Notes: generated by a model from the letters alone, not told the origin. 64,000 bases of DNA from Pygmaiobacter massiliensis (GCF_900199435.1 NZ_OAML01000002.1:434001-498000); one strand, 5' to 3'. Numbered from the stretch's first letter, positions 54,176-63,030 are shown. Translations and numbers: made by a program.

Positions 54176-54233
54176 ACTAAATTCCTCCTATTGGTCAAAA
54201 AATCATTATTTTCTTTTCAGTACATCAGTAAAG

Positions 54234-55442
54234 CTATTTTTCGGGGACGCTTTGATATTTGCCGTCCCACACAATAGAGCGATAATTCTCTTTGTCTGTG
54301 TCCCCTTCGGTGCTGAAAAATAAAACTTTCGAGGTTTCGCTTAGTCCCAGCTTTTCTTTCAGCTCATGCAGCGCTGGGTCCGTGAGAATTTGCGCTACAC
54401 AGCCAAATGCCGCGGCGCCACTTTCACCGGATACAATCGGCTGGTCTCCCTTTGTGGGGTTGCCCAGCACGCGCATTCCCTTTGCGGCAGCGTAGTCCGG
54501 GCAGGAGATAAAGTGGTCTGCACAGCTTTTCAGCACTTCCCAGCCAATGCTGCACGGCTCACCGCAGGCAAGGCCTGCCATAATGGTGCTTATGTCGCCG
54601 CCCACAAAATGCAGTGCCCCATCATTCGCCTGCGCAGTGCGGAACAGGCAATCTGCTTTATTGGGTTCTACAATGGTGATTATAGGCCGCTGCTCACCGT
54701 ACACCGAAGCAAAAAAGCCAGCCACGGCACCGGCCATAGACCCTACCCCAGCCTGCAAAAAGATGTGAGTTGGTTTTTCTTCCAGCTGCTGGTAAGCCTC
54801 CAGCCCCATAGTGCCATATCCTTGCATAATCCAGCGGGGGATATCCTCGTAGCCCTCCCAGGCGGTATCCTGTACCATAACCCAGCCTTTTTCATTTGCC
54901 TGCTGGTTGGCAAGCCGTACGGCATCATCATAGTTCAGCTCGGTAATAGAGGCCTCTGCCCCCTCTGCCTGAATATTTGCAAGCCGCTCTGCTGCACTGC
55001 CCTTTGGCATATACACTACCGAATGCTGCTGCAGCTGGTTTGCTGTCCATGCAACACCGCGCCCGTGGTTGCCGTCTGTTGCGGTCACAAAAGTAATATC
55101 CCCTAGCTTTTTGTGCGTCTCCGGCGCAATCAGCTTTTCGTAAGGCAGCTCACTAAGGTCTGTTTGCAACCGGTGTGCGAGGTGCTGACCAATGGCATAA
55201 CTGCCGCCCAGCACTTTAAATGCATTCAGCCCAAATCGATAGGATTCATCTTTTACGTAGATTGCTGCCAGCCCTAATTTGTGTGCCGTGTGCGGCAGCG
55301 ATACCAGCGGTGTTTTTTGGTACATTGGAAAGCTGGCATGGAACTGCTGCACTTTTTCGGCCTGGTTTAAACTTAAAAAGCTGAGGTCGGTCTGCTTCTG
55401 GTCACTGCGTGCAAAAGACACCAGCTTAAATTCTTCTCTCAT
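54234..55442 (-). CDS. dpaL: 2,3-diaminopropionate ammonia-lyase
   Basis: Converts D- or L-2,3-diaminopropionate to pyruvate and two ammonia. The 402-residue PLP enzyme (fold type II) has the PLP lysine in FGLNAFKVLGGSYA (residue 76), FVTATDGNHGRGVAW as substrate loop and LQAGVGSMAGAVAG as phosphate loop. I start at ATG 55442 with AAAGGA upstream; the long open frame to 55583 covers the promoter region. It is the first gene after the sigma-54 promoter. Also called ygeX. Confidence 0.95.
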   Translation of the reverse strand: MREEFKLVSFARSDQKQTDLSFLSLNQAEKVQQFHASFPMYQKTPLVSLPHTAHKLGLAAIYVKDESYRFGLNAFKVLGGSYAIGQHLAHRLQTDLSELPYEKLIAPETHKKLGDITFVTATDGNHGRGVAWTANQLQQHSVVYMPKGSAAERLANIQAEGAEASITELNYDDAVRLANQQANEKGWVMVQDTAWEGYEDIPRWIMQGYGTMGLEAYQQLEEKPTHIFLQAGVGSMAGAVAGFFASVYGEQRPIITIVEPNKADCLFRTAQANDGALHFVGGDISTIMAGLACGEPCSIGWEVLKSCADHFISCPDYAAAKGMRVLGNPTKGDQPIVSGESGAAAFGCVAQILTDPALHELKEKLGLSETSKVLFFSTEGDTDKENYRSIVWDGKYQSVPEK

Positions 55443-55511
55443 CGTATCTCGTCCTTTCTTCCCTCTAAGCGTGCGCATTAGGCACAAACTTTTGGCGGTC
55501 ACACATAAAAC

Positions 55512-55527
55512 AGCAAAGGATGTGCCA
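55512..55527 (-). promoter_or_regulatory. Sigma-54 promoter of the dpaL operon
   Basis: On the minus strand TGGCAC, 5 bases, TTGCT: a perfect match to the -24/-12 consensus, 70 bases upstream of dpaL and downstream of the sigma-54 activator gene. Confidence 0.85.
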
Positions 55528-55551
55528 AGTTTTGTTTTTTTGCTTTTTGGA

Positions 55552-55591
55552 ATTGAAAAAAGCGGCATGCACAAAAACTGCATGCCGCTTT
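55552..55591 (-). terminator. Terminator of the sigma-54 activator gene
   Basis: Stem AAGCGGCATGC/GCATGCCGCTT with T run on the minus strand, between the activator gene and the dpaL promoter, so dpaL is not read from the activator. Confidence 0.85.
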
Positions 55592-55687
55592 GGTGTAAGA
55601 TAACGAATCAACTACCGAAAAGCGTTGTTCTTATTTTTCTTCGGGTCTATTTTCTTTTTGCAAGGTGCAAATAGAAAAGCACAGTAA

Positions 55688-55743
55688 TTCTCAAAATAAG
55701 AATTTTTCTCAAAATGAGAACCATTGTTTTCTCAAATTGAGAA
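55688..55743. promoter_or_regulatory. Three palindromic upstream activator sites
   Basis: Sites TTCTCAAAATAAGAA (55688-55702), TTCTCAAAATGAGAA (55706-55720) and TTCTCAAATTGAGAA (55729-55743) share the dyad TTCTC-N5-GAGAA (the first with one change). They lie 160-215 bases upstream of the sigma-54 promoter, the usual place for activator binding; the last overlaps the end of the activator gene. Confidence 0.75.
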
Positions 55744-57492
55744 TTCTTCTATTTTGCGATAAAGGGTAGCAAGCCCAATACCCAAACTTTTTGCTGCCTG
55801 CTTTTTCCCTTGTGTATTATCTCCAAACGCGTCGATTGCCTTTTTGATCTCTCGTCGCTCTAAATCACGCAATGGCATCACAGCTTCTTTTGCGGGCGGT
55901 GTCGGCGTAGGCAAATGTATGGGGGCAAAGTCCGCAGCTTTAAAAAAGTCTCTCGGCAGAGTGTCGAGTCCTAATACACCCTGCTCATCACTCATATTCA
56001 CCATAAATTCCAGTGTGTTTTCCAGCTCCCGCACGTTGCCATACCATGGGTACCGCACCAGCGCATCCATCGTTTCAGCAGGGATGCGACACTGGCCTTT
56101 TCCGAAGCGGGAAGCATATCGCATTGCAAACAGTTCTGCCAAATCCGGAATATCCTCTCGCCTTTCCCGCAGCGGAAGAATGCTCAGCGGTATTACGTTG
56201 AGCCGATAGTATAAATCCTCACGGAACTTGCCATCGGCAATCATTTCTTTTAAGTTTTTGTTGGTGGCAGCAATCACTCGCACATCGATTGGAATCAATT
56301 GGTTGGAGCCAATGCGGACAATTTTTCTTTCCTGCAACACACGCAGCAGTTTCGCCTGCAAATAAAGCGGCATGTCCCCTATCTCATCCAAAAAAATCAC
56401 ACCGTGGTTAGCCAGTTCAAATTTGCCTACTCTGCCACTGGGGTCAGCGCCGGTAAACGCGCCTTGCACATAGCCAAACAGCTCGCTTTCCAAGAGGCTT
56501 TCAGGGATGGCCGCGCAGTTCAGCGCTACAAATTGCTGATCTTTGCGGTTGCCAGCCCGCCAGATTTCGGTGGCAGCAATCTCTTTACCAGTGCCGCTTT
56601 CTCCTGTAATCAGCACCGTAGAGGTGCTGGCAGCAATCTTCTCAATTTCAGCGCGCAGCTGCCTGGTTGCCTCACTACCGCCTACAATGCTGCCGGTGGT
56701 CACCGCTGCTGTTAGGGCATACATTTTTTTGCGCAAATCACAGCTTCGGGTAAACACCAGTACCTGTGCATAATTTTCATCTGCCTGTGCGGGCTGATAA
56801 GTCTCCCCTAAAATATGTACTGTTTTTTCCCCCACGGTAAGCAGGTATTCTGTTTGGCCGCTTAGATTATCGCCTGTTGGAATCAGGACGGTCTGCAAGC
56901 CTTTACATTGCTCCAGCTTTAACTGTTCCACTGCTATGCGGTTTGCCATCGTCACGGTCCCGCTTTGGCCCAGGATTAAAATGCCTTGCTCCATATGGTT
57001 CACGGTGCATTCCAGTGCCGAGCGCATCGACTCCTTTTGCTTTTGGTCGATTCGCTCTATGGCTTTGGACCCAATAAAGCTGGCAATTTGTTCGATGAGT
57101 CCAAGGTAGGTTGCTTCGTCTGCAAGAATCGTACTGCGCTGTGCGTCGCTTGAGCCTACAAGCCCAATTACGCCTATGGTTTTTTTACCGGCACGTATCG
57201 GCATGGCAATTTCAATTTTTTCTGTACAATGGCTGCACCTGGGGCACTTTGCGCAAATCGGCGCATTGCCGGGGTTATAGATGACCTGTAATTTTCCTGT
57301 TTTTAATACTTCGCGATAGGCATACCCTTCGGTAGACATGTCCTGATTGACCAGCTTTTCAAAAATTCCTGTTCCCGCAACGCGAAAGAGCTGTTCATTT
57401 ACAATTTCTACATCTACACCGGATATCTTAGACATAATTGCCGCGTATTTATCGACCGTTTCACGAATTTCGAGCAGAATTCCTGACATCAT
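55732..57492 (-). CDS. Sigma-54-dependent transcriptional activator
   Basis: A 586-residue bacterial enhancer-binding protein. Residues 1-160 are a GAF-like sensor with Cys80-Cys83-Cys86-Cys89 (CAKCPRCSHC). A PAS-like domain spans about 165-265. The AAA+ domain (about 268-510) has Walker A GESGTGKE, the sigma-54 contact loop GAFTGA, and Walker B VIFLDEIGDM. The Fis-type HTH (about 545-586) ends KKQAAKSLGIGLATLYRKI. The gene sits directly upstream of the dpaL operon with its sigma-54 promoter and binding sites, like ygeV beside ygeX in E. coli. Promoter candidate TTGTTT-16-TACAAT lies just upstream. Confidence 0.95.
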   Translation of the reverse strand: MMSGILLEIRETVDKYAAIMSKISGVDVEIVNEQLFRVAGTGIFEKLVNQDMSTEGYAYREVLKTGKLQVIYNPGNAPICAKCPRCSHCTEKIEIAMPIRAGKKTIGVIGLVGSSDAQRSTILADEATYLGLIEQIASFIGSKAIERIDQKQKESMRSALECTVNHMEQGILILGQSGTVTMANRIAVEQLKLEQCKGLQTVLIPTGDNLSGQTEYLLTVGEKTVHILGETYQPAQADENYAQVLVFTRSCDLRKKMYALTAAVTTGSIVGGSEATRQLRAEIEKIAASTSTVLITGESGTGKEIAATEIWRAGNRKDQQFVALNCAAIPESLLESELFGYVQGAFTGADPSGRVGKFELANHGVIFLDEIGDMPLYLQAKLLRVLQERKIVRIGSNQLIPIDVRVIAATNKNLKEMIADGKFREDLYYRLNVIPLSILPLRERREDIPDLAELFAMRYASRFGKGQCRIPAETMDALVRYPWYGNVRELENTLEFMVNMSDEQGVLGLDTLPRDFFKAADFAPIHLPTPTPPAKEAVMPLRDLERREIKKAIDAFGDNTQGKKQAAKSLGIGLATLYRKIEEFSI

Positions 57493-57567
57493 ATCCCTCC
57501 AATGGCAGCCTACTATTTGGTTTCATTGTACCACATTGTACCTCTAAAACAACCCCGCAAGTATAGC
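57493..57567. other. Intergenic promoter region of the activator gene
   Basis: Contains two TACAAT elements on the minus strand near 57519-57545; the upstream one pairs with TTGTTT at 16 bases. No gene. Confidence 0.4.
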
Positions 57568-57609
57568 TAAAAAAACAAGGAGAAACCATACTTAGATGGT
57601 CTCTCCTTA
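57568..57609 (-). terminator. Terminator of the YfcC-amidohydrolase operon
   Basis: Arms AAGGAGAAACCAT and ATGGTCTCTCCTT with one mismatch; the minus strand continues TTGTTTTTTTAG. Confidence 0.8.
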
Positions 57610-57870
57610 TTTTAAAACTGGGGGAATTATTTTGGCAAAGTGCATTCCGACAACATTTACCGCTATTGCGGGAGCCTGTGAGAAACGCAAACAGGCCAAT
57701 GGAGCAAACCGGTTTGTCGCCGAGATTTTTGCTTTGAAGTCAAGTTGCTTTCGCCTTGCTATACGGTAAAGCTATATTTGATAAATCATGCAACAGCTTC
57801 ATGCTCTCGTAGTGCAAAGAGAGCTAAAGTACAGCGTCACAATTCAGCAAAGCAGCTTATAAAAATTTCA
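57610..57870. other. Long 3' untranslated region
   Basis: About 260 bases between the last YfcC stop and the terminator. I see no coding frame or known RNA structure. Confidence 0.4.
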
Positions 57871-59268
57871 TCATGGATAAACATAGACGGATAAAGCGAT
57901 TAAAACAGTTTGAAGCACGCACATAATGCCAAACAACGGTGCCATAAATTTGTACCATTTGTTAATCGGGATATTCATAAGTCCGCACTGCAGTGCACAG
58001 GCAGTGGGCCAGAACATGTCCGAAAAACCATCCCCAAACTGATAGGCAAGAACTGCTGTTTGACGGCTCACCCCTACAATGTCAGCGACTGGTGCCATAA
58101 TCGGCATCGTAATGGTCGCCTGGCTGGAAGAGCCCGTGATAAAGAAGTTAATCACATTCTGCAAAATCAGCATGCCGATTGCCGAAAAGACCTTATTGGC
58201 ATTGACCAGCAGATGCGATAGATAGTAAACAATTGTGTCAGAAATTAATGCTTCCTGCATTACAATCAAAATACCCCGGGTGAACCCGATGATGAGAATA
58301 GAGGATACAATACCTTTGGTAGAAGCAATAAAAGTCTCGCAAATTTGCGTGGCAGAATAGCCGCTTACAATTCCTGTAATCACCATCATCATTAAAAACA
58401 TTGCTGCAATTTCGTCAATATACCAGCCAAGCCGGGTTGTACCGTAAAGTAGCAGGCCCACCGTTACAAAAAAGAGCAGCAAGCACAATTTTTGACGCAG
58501 GGTAAACGGCATATCAGCGTCAGATTCTTTTCGCTCCATAAAAGAATCCAGCTGCTCGCCATATAAAATAGATTTTTCCGGATGAGCTTTGACACGTCGG
58601 GCATACCTCATCACGTACCAAATCGCCGCGGTTTGAAACACAATGAAAATAACAACGCGGTAGCCGAGGCCCGAGTTAATGGGCACTTCTGCAATGGTCT
58701 GCGCAATACCAATCGAAAATGGATTGGTAGTCGCTGCGGCAAATCCGGTAGCAACGCCTACAAAAACAATGGCGCCGCCTACTACAGAGTCGTAGCCCAG
58801 AGAGATGGCAATTCCCATAAAAACCGGAATTAATCCATATACTTCTTCAAAAATGCCCAGCGTAGACCCAAGTAAGCCAAACAGCATCATACACACCGGA
58901 ATGAGCAGATAAGTTTTCTCGCCCATTTTACGAATCAGCGCATTGATGGCGTTGTTCAGGGTACCGTTTTCAGTCAGCACATAGACATAACCGTAAGCAA
59001 AAACAATCAAAAAGAGGATGTTAGCTGCACCTACATACCCTCGTTGCAAGGATAGGAACACATCGAAGATGCCGGGCCTTTTCCCCTGCGCATAATGAAA
59101 CGAGTCTGCCACAACAATCATTTTGCCGCTTGCCTCATCCAGCACTCGGTCATACTGCCCACCTGGAACAATATAGGTAAGCAGTACGACAACCAGCAAA
59201 ATAAGGGTAAGAATTACGTATGTATGCGGCATTTTAATCTGCGGCAGTTTGCGCTTCAGTTTAACCAC
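57871..59268 (-). CDS. YfcC/DcuC-family transporter, paralogue 1
   Basis: A 465-residue permease with about 12 membrane segments of the YfcC family (DcuC superfamily). Hallmarks are PHTYVILTLILLVVVLLTYIVPGG, FLIVFAYGYVYVLTENG, GTLGIFEEVYGLIPVF and SSQATITMPIMAPVAD. Members carry C4-dicarboxylates or basic amino acids; the substrate here is unknown. It is the third gene of the MerR-controlled operon and clearly homologous to the first gene, so the pair arose by duplication. Confidence 0.85.
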   Translation of the reverse strand: MVKLKRKLPQIKMPHTYVILTLILLVVVLLTYIVPGGQYDRVLDEASGKMIVVADSFHYAQGKRPGIFDVFLSLQRGYVGAANILFLIVFAYGYVYVLTENGTLNNAINALIRKMGEKTYLLIPVCMMLFGLLGSTLGIFEEVYGLIPVFMGIAISLGYDSVVGGAIVFVGVATGFAAATTNPFSIGIAQTIAEVPINSGLGYRVVIFIVFQTAAIWYVMRYARRVKAHPEKSILYGEQLDSFMERKESDADMPFTLRQKLCLLLFFVTVGLLLYGTTRLGWYIDEIAAMFLMMMVITGIVSGYSATQICETFIASTKGIVSSILIIGFTRGILIVMQEALISDTIVYYLSHLLVNANKVFSAIGMLILQNVINFFITGSSSQATITMPIMAPVADIVGVSRQTAVLAYQFGDGFSDMFWPTACALQCGLMNIPINKWYKFMAPLFGIMCVLQTVLIALSVYVYP

Positions 59269-59301
59269 GATGCAGCTCCTTCCCCACGGTTTTATTTTTT
59301 A

Positions 59302-60432
59302 TTACTCTTTGGAGACTGCTTTTCCTTCCTGAAAAACCTGCTCCACCTGTGTATCATAAGCAAACGGATGTTTATTCCAAATGACGATATCGGCATCCAA
59401 GCCAGTCTTGAGTTCGCCTTTGCAATCCGCAATACCGAGAACCTCCGCCGGGTTTTTGGTAATCGCCTTCAGGCCTTCCAGTTCTTCCATACCATGGCGC
59501 ACCGCCAGCCCCGCATAGACCGAGAGGAAATACAGCGGAGTTACATCGTGGTCTGCCGTGATACACACCTTAAGCCCAGCTTTGCTGAGGACACCCGCGG
59601 TTGCGTAGGTTTTGCTCCATGTTTCATGCTTGGAGCGGGGGGTCATTCCGGGTCCTACAATCACAGGGTAATCAAAACGTGCGAGGTAATCCACAACGGA
59701 AATTCCATCCGTGCAGTGCACCAATACGAGATCCAGATTATACTCCTGCGCCAATCGCACAGCGGTACAAATATCATCAGAGCGATGCACATGCATATGA
59801 ACCGGCATTTTGCGATCCAGCACCAACAGCAAATGCTCCATACCGATATCTTTTTTGAAATATTCTTGTTTTTTCTCGGCTTCTTGCTTTTGGTGTTTAT
59901 AGTTAAGTGCATCTTCCAGGCATTTACGGAACTGGTACGCGGTACCCATGCGGGACTGAAACCCGTGTTTTGCCGTCTTAGGATTCTCGCCCAGGCTGCA
60001 TTTAAGCGCAGCATACCGGCGCACAAGCATATCGTCCGCCACAGTACCAGCAAGGCGAATGGCTGACGAAACACCGCCAATGACTGCATCGCTGCCGGGG
60101 CATACACAAGCCGCCGTTACACCGGCGCGTACCGATTCCGCTACTGCTTTGTCAAACGGATACAGCCCGTCCAGTACCTCTAATTCAGGGGTAAGCGCGC
60201 CCGAATAATCATTGCAGTCATCACCGATGGCACCCATGCCCTCTTCGCTAATGCAAATATGGCTGTGAGCATCTATCAGCCCTGGGGTAATATATTTTCC
60301 AGCAGCATCGTAGCATTCTGCTCCCTCAATTTCAGGTGCAATCCGCTTAATTTTACCATTTTCAATTTCGATATCGCGGACAACAAATCCGCCCTCTTCA
60401 AATAACAATACATTTCCGTTTTTAATAATCAT
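59302..60432 (-). CDS. Amidohydrolase (imidazolonepropionase-like)
   Basis: A 376-residue metal-dependent amidohydrolase. Metal ligands are in GLIDAHSHICISEEG, MHVHRSDDICTAV, LVHCTDGISV and CITADHDVTPL, in the usual order, and it ends with the DADIVIWNKHPF strand. It resembles the imidazolonepropionase/adenine-deaminase-like group and probably opens a small ring or removes an amide. ATG 60432 follows AGGTGA. It lies between two YfcC transporters, which probably import the substrate or export the product. Confidence 0.85.
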   Translation of the reverse strand: MIIKNGNVLLFEEGGFVVRDIEIENGKIKRIAPEIEGAECYDAAGKYITPGLIDAHSHICISEEGMGAIGDDCNDYSGALTPELEVLDGLYPFDKAVAESVRAGVTAACVCPGSDAVIGGVSSAIRLAGTVADDMLVRRYAALKCSLGENPKTAKHGFQSRMGTAYQFRKCLEDALNYKHQKQEAEKKQEYFKKDIGMEHLLLVLDRKMPVHMHVHRSDDICTAVRLAQEYNLDLVLVHCTDGISVVDYLARFDYPVIVGPGMTPRSKHETWSKTYATAGVLSKAGLKVCITADHDVTPLYFLSVYAGLAVRHGMEELEGLKAITKNPAEVLGIADCKGELKTGLDADIVIWNKHPFAYDTQVEQVFQEGKAVSKE

Positions 60433-60519
60433 TTTTTCACCTATCAAATAATGCGGCAAACAGGATATAGGCGAAAACACTTTCCGCCCATATCCTGATT
60501 CGCCTGTGTAACTATTTTA

Positions 60520-61923
60520 TCAATAACCTATAAATACCGCAACCGTCATAAAGGCGATTTCCAGGAGGACAAAAATACCAAAGAGCGGAGCAACAAACTT
60601 GTACCACTTATTGATAGGCACACCCATCAAACCGCAGCAAAGTGCGCAAGAGGTGGGCCAGAAAATATCAGCAAAGCCGTTGCCGAACTGGTAAGCAAGC
60701 ACCGCAATCTGTTTGCTGAGGCCGACCAGCTCTGCGGTAGGTGCCATAATGGGCATTGTAATTGTTGCCTGGCTGGTAGAACCGTTGATGAAGAACTTGA
60801 TAATATTCTGCAAGAACAACATACCGTAAGCAGCAATATAAGTGCTGCACCCATTGAGCAGGTTAACCAGATAGTAAACGATGGTATCGGTAATGCAGCC
60901 CTGCTTCATCAAAATTAAAATGCCGCGGGTAAAGCCGATTACCAACATCGAAGAGACCATGGTTTTGGTGGATTCGATGAAAGTCTTGCAAATTTCGGTA
61001 GCTGAATAACCACTGATAATGCCAGCCGCCACCATGCCCATCAGGAACAGTGCTGCAATCTCGTCGATATACCAGCCGAGCTTCAATGTTGCATACATCA
61101 AGAACCCAATAACGCCGAAGAAAAGCAGCAGGCAAAGTTTCTGGCGGCCCGTCATTTTTACTTCGCTCATTTCATCCAGGCTCTTGCGCTGCACGCCCTC
61201 TACATCTACACCATACATTACGGACTTCAGCGGATTTGCTTTTACTTTACGTGCATAGTTCATTAAGTAAAGAATGGCCACTGTTTCAAACACCACAAAA
61301 ATGATGATGCGCAGGCCCATGCCGGAAAACGGCGTAACGCCCGCAACGTCCTGTGCGATAACAACGTTGTAGGGGTTCAGCGTACCGGCTGCATAGCCAA
61401 TTGAAACACCCAGAAAAATGGTAGCGCCGCCCACCAAGGTATCGTACCCCAACGCGAGGAAGATACCTACAAATACAGGAAAGAGCCCGTATACCTCTTC
61501 GTAGATACCCATGGTGGAGCTAAGCACACCAAGAATGATCATTGTGAGCGGAATTAAAAGCTGTACCTTATTGCCCACCTTGCGCACCATAGTACCTAAG
61601 GCTGCATCCATTGTTCCATTTTTGGTAAGCATATACACAAAGCCGTAAGCAAAAATAATCAGGAACATAATGTCCGCTGCTTCTACATAGCCATGCTGCA
61701 ACGCCAAAAACAAATCAAAAATTCCCGGCGCTTTTACGTCATCCAGGCGCTGGTAAGAGTCTGCAACAACTACCATCTTACCAGAGACAGGGTCTTCAAT
61801 GCGCTGATACTCACCAGCCGGGATAAGATGCGTCAAAATCAGCATTAGCATCATAATGGCAATTAAGATGACATAAGTGTGGGGCATCTTAAATTGCCGT
61901 TTTTTCTTTACCGCAGTTTCCAT
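60520..61923 (-). CDS. YfcC/DcuC-family transporter, paralogue 2
   Basis: A 467-residue permease, first gene of the MerR-controlled operon. It shares the N-terminal PHTYVIL start, FAYGFVYMLTKNG, TMGIYEEVYGLFPVF and TSQATITMPIMAP with the paralogue two genes on, at nearly the same length. Differences cluster in the second cytosolic loop (about residues 225-250). The promoter with 19-bp spacer lies 35 bases upstream. Confidence 0.85.
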   Translation of the reverse strand: METAVKKKRQFKMPHTYVILIAIMMLMLILTHLIPAGEYQRIEDPVSGKMVVVADSYQRLDDVKAPGIFDLFLALQHGYVEAADIMFLIIFAYGFVYMLTKNGTMDAALGTMVRKVGNKVQLLIPLTMIILGVLSSTMGIYEEVYGLFPVFVGIFLALGYDTLVGGATIFLGVSIGYAAGTLNPYNVVIAQDVAGVTPFSGMGLRIIIFVVFETVAILYLMNYARKVKANPLKSVMYGVDVEGVQRKSLDEMSEVKMTGRQKLCLLLFFGVIGFLMYATLKLGWYIDEIAALFLMGMVAAGIISGYSATEICKTFIESTKTMVSSMLVIGFTRGILILMKQGCITDTIVYYLVNLLNGCSTYIAAYGMLFLQNIIKFFINGSTSQATITMPIMAPTAELVGLSKQIAVLAYQFGNGFADIFWPTSCALCCGLMGVPINKWYKFVAPLFGIFVLLEIAFMTVAVFIGY

Positions 61924-61958
61924 ACAATTCGCTCCGTTTCAAGATTTCTTTATCTCGA

Positions 61959-61989
61959 ATTATACACATTAAAGTTACTTGAATGTCAA
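61959..61989 (-). promoter_or_regulatory. MerR-type promoter with 19-bp spacer
   Basis: On the minus strand TTGACA, 19 bases, TATAAT. The spacer holds the dyad AAGT-A-ACTT. The overlong spacer and central dyad are the signature of promoters activated by MerR proteins. Confidence 0.85.
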
Positions 61990-62007
61990 TGAATTATATG
62001 ATAAAAT
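61979..62007 (+). promoter_or_regulatory. Promoter of the MerR gene
   Basis: TTGAAT, 17 bases, TAAAAT; its -35 overlaps the -35 of the divergent transporter promoter, so MerR binding would affect both. Confidence 0.65.
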
Positions 62008-62037
62008 GACTATAAATGTTAATTTTAGGTGAATTTT

Positions 62038-62784
62038 ATGAATAATTTGTTGACGATTGGTGAAATTGCACAATTGCTGGAAATATCTGCTCCTACCTTG
62101 CGTTTTTGGGAAGAAAAAGGCTTATTTACAGTCTCTAAATCCCAAAATAAATATCGAAAATACACACTGCAAGATGTAATTCAAATCGCAGACATCATTT
62201 CTTGCCGTAATTTAGGCATCCCTATTCGCGATGTTGCTCTAATACAAAATTGTTCTATTGCAGAGTACGATGCACAGCTTTCTGACAGAAAGCAGGAGCT
62301 GCAAAGAAAAATTGCATCTTATCAAGAAATGCTTAGCCGTGTTTTTGAGCAAGAAAAACAGCTCGCTGAGGTAAAGCGGCTAAGCGAGCACGAATTTGAG
62401 TACGAACCGCTTCCCTTTGCTGCGGTTGCGGCCTTCGACTACAGCGAAAAAGACAAATTGCTGCAATATATCAAAAACTCCTCTATGTATGTGCGCTATT
62501 TTGATACGCGCGATCTTTCTACCGAAACGCGGGCCATCATCGTAAACCCGCAAGAAAGCACCCAACCGCTTTTATGGAAAAAGCAAGATGACCGTCCATA
62601 TCTTACTTTTTTGATTAAGGAAAAAGTAGATCAAGACTATTTGAGCAATTTGTCTGAGAAATTGGAGTTTGTGCGTGAAAGGTACCAAACTGGAATTTTG
62701 TTGGCACAATACCTGCTTACAGCGAATGAAGACGGTGAACGAATCGATTTTTTAAAGGCCTACCTCGAGGTCAATCCTATTTGA
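62038..62784 (+). CDS. MerR-family transcriptional regulator
   Basis: A 248-residue regulator. The N-terminal winged HTH (LLTIGEIAQLLEISAPTLRFWEEKGLF) is followed by a long coiled-coil helix (about 75-115, DAQLSDRKQELQRKIASYQEM), then a C-terminal domain of 130 residues that may bind an effector. No Cys metal site is visible, so it senses an organic ligand rather than a metal. ATG 62038 behind AGGTGA. It is divergent from the YfcC-amidohydrolase operon and almost certainly its regulator. Confidence 0.9.
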   Translation: MNNLLTIGEIAQLLEISAPTLRFWEEKGLFTVSKSQNKYRKYTLQDVIQIADIISCRNLGIPIRDVALIQNCSIAEYDAQLSDRKQELQRKIASYQEMLSRVFEQEKQLAEVKRLSEHEFEYEPLPFAAVAAFDYSEKDKLLQYIKNSSMYVRYFDTRDLSTETRAIIVNPQESTQPLLWKKQDDRPYLTFLIKEKVDQDYLSNLSEKLEFVRERYQTGILLAQYLLTANEDGERIDFLKAYLEVNPI

Positions 62785-62978
62785 TTGTTTCTCCGTTCCC
62801 TTTATAAAACCCGCCAGTATGAATTTGCAATACCGCTTTGCTAGCAATTGTGCGCCTATATTTGTCAGGTTGCTTTGGAGCCCCTTCTTGAGAGGACGGT
62901 CTTCAACCCGCCTCTTTTCGCTTCTAAAAAGTGCTTGAATTGTCCTTCATTCGCTTTTGCTTACGCATTGAAAAACAA
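62785..62978. other. Intergenic region after the MerR gene
   Basis: Contains the MerR-gene terminator (62891-62918) and no visible gene. Confidence 0.5.
62891..62918 (+). terminator. Terminator of the MerR gene
   Basis: Arms AGAGG-a-CGG and CCG-CCTCT with a single bulged A, then TTTT. Confidence 0.55.
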
Positions 62979-63021
62979 AAGAAAAACCTTGTAAAGTAGC
63001 TAAACAAGCCATTCTACAAGA
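62979..63021 (-). terminator. Terminator belonging to the truncated tRNA
   Basis: On the minus strand stem CTTGTAGA/TTTACAAG with TTTTTC tail, 10 bases after the tRNA 3' end. Confidence 0.55.
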
Positions 63022-63030
63022 TTTTTTGTT

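Noticed and set aside
55688-55743. Three similar repeats considered as a small CRISPR array
   Set aside because: Repeats are 15 bp palindromes with 3-8 bp between them, far too short for CRISPR; they fit activator sites. No CRISPR array or cas gene is in the window.
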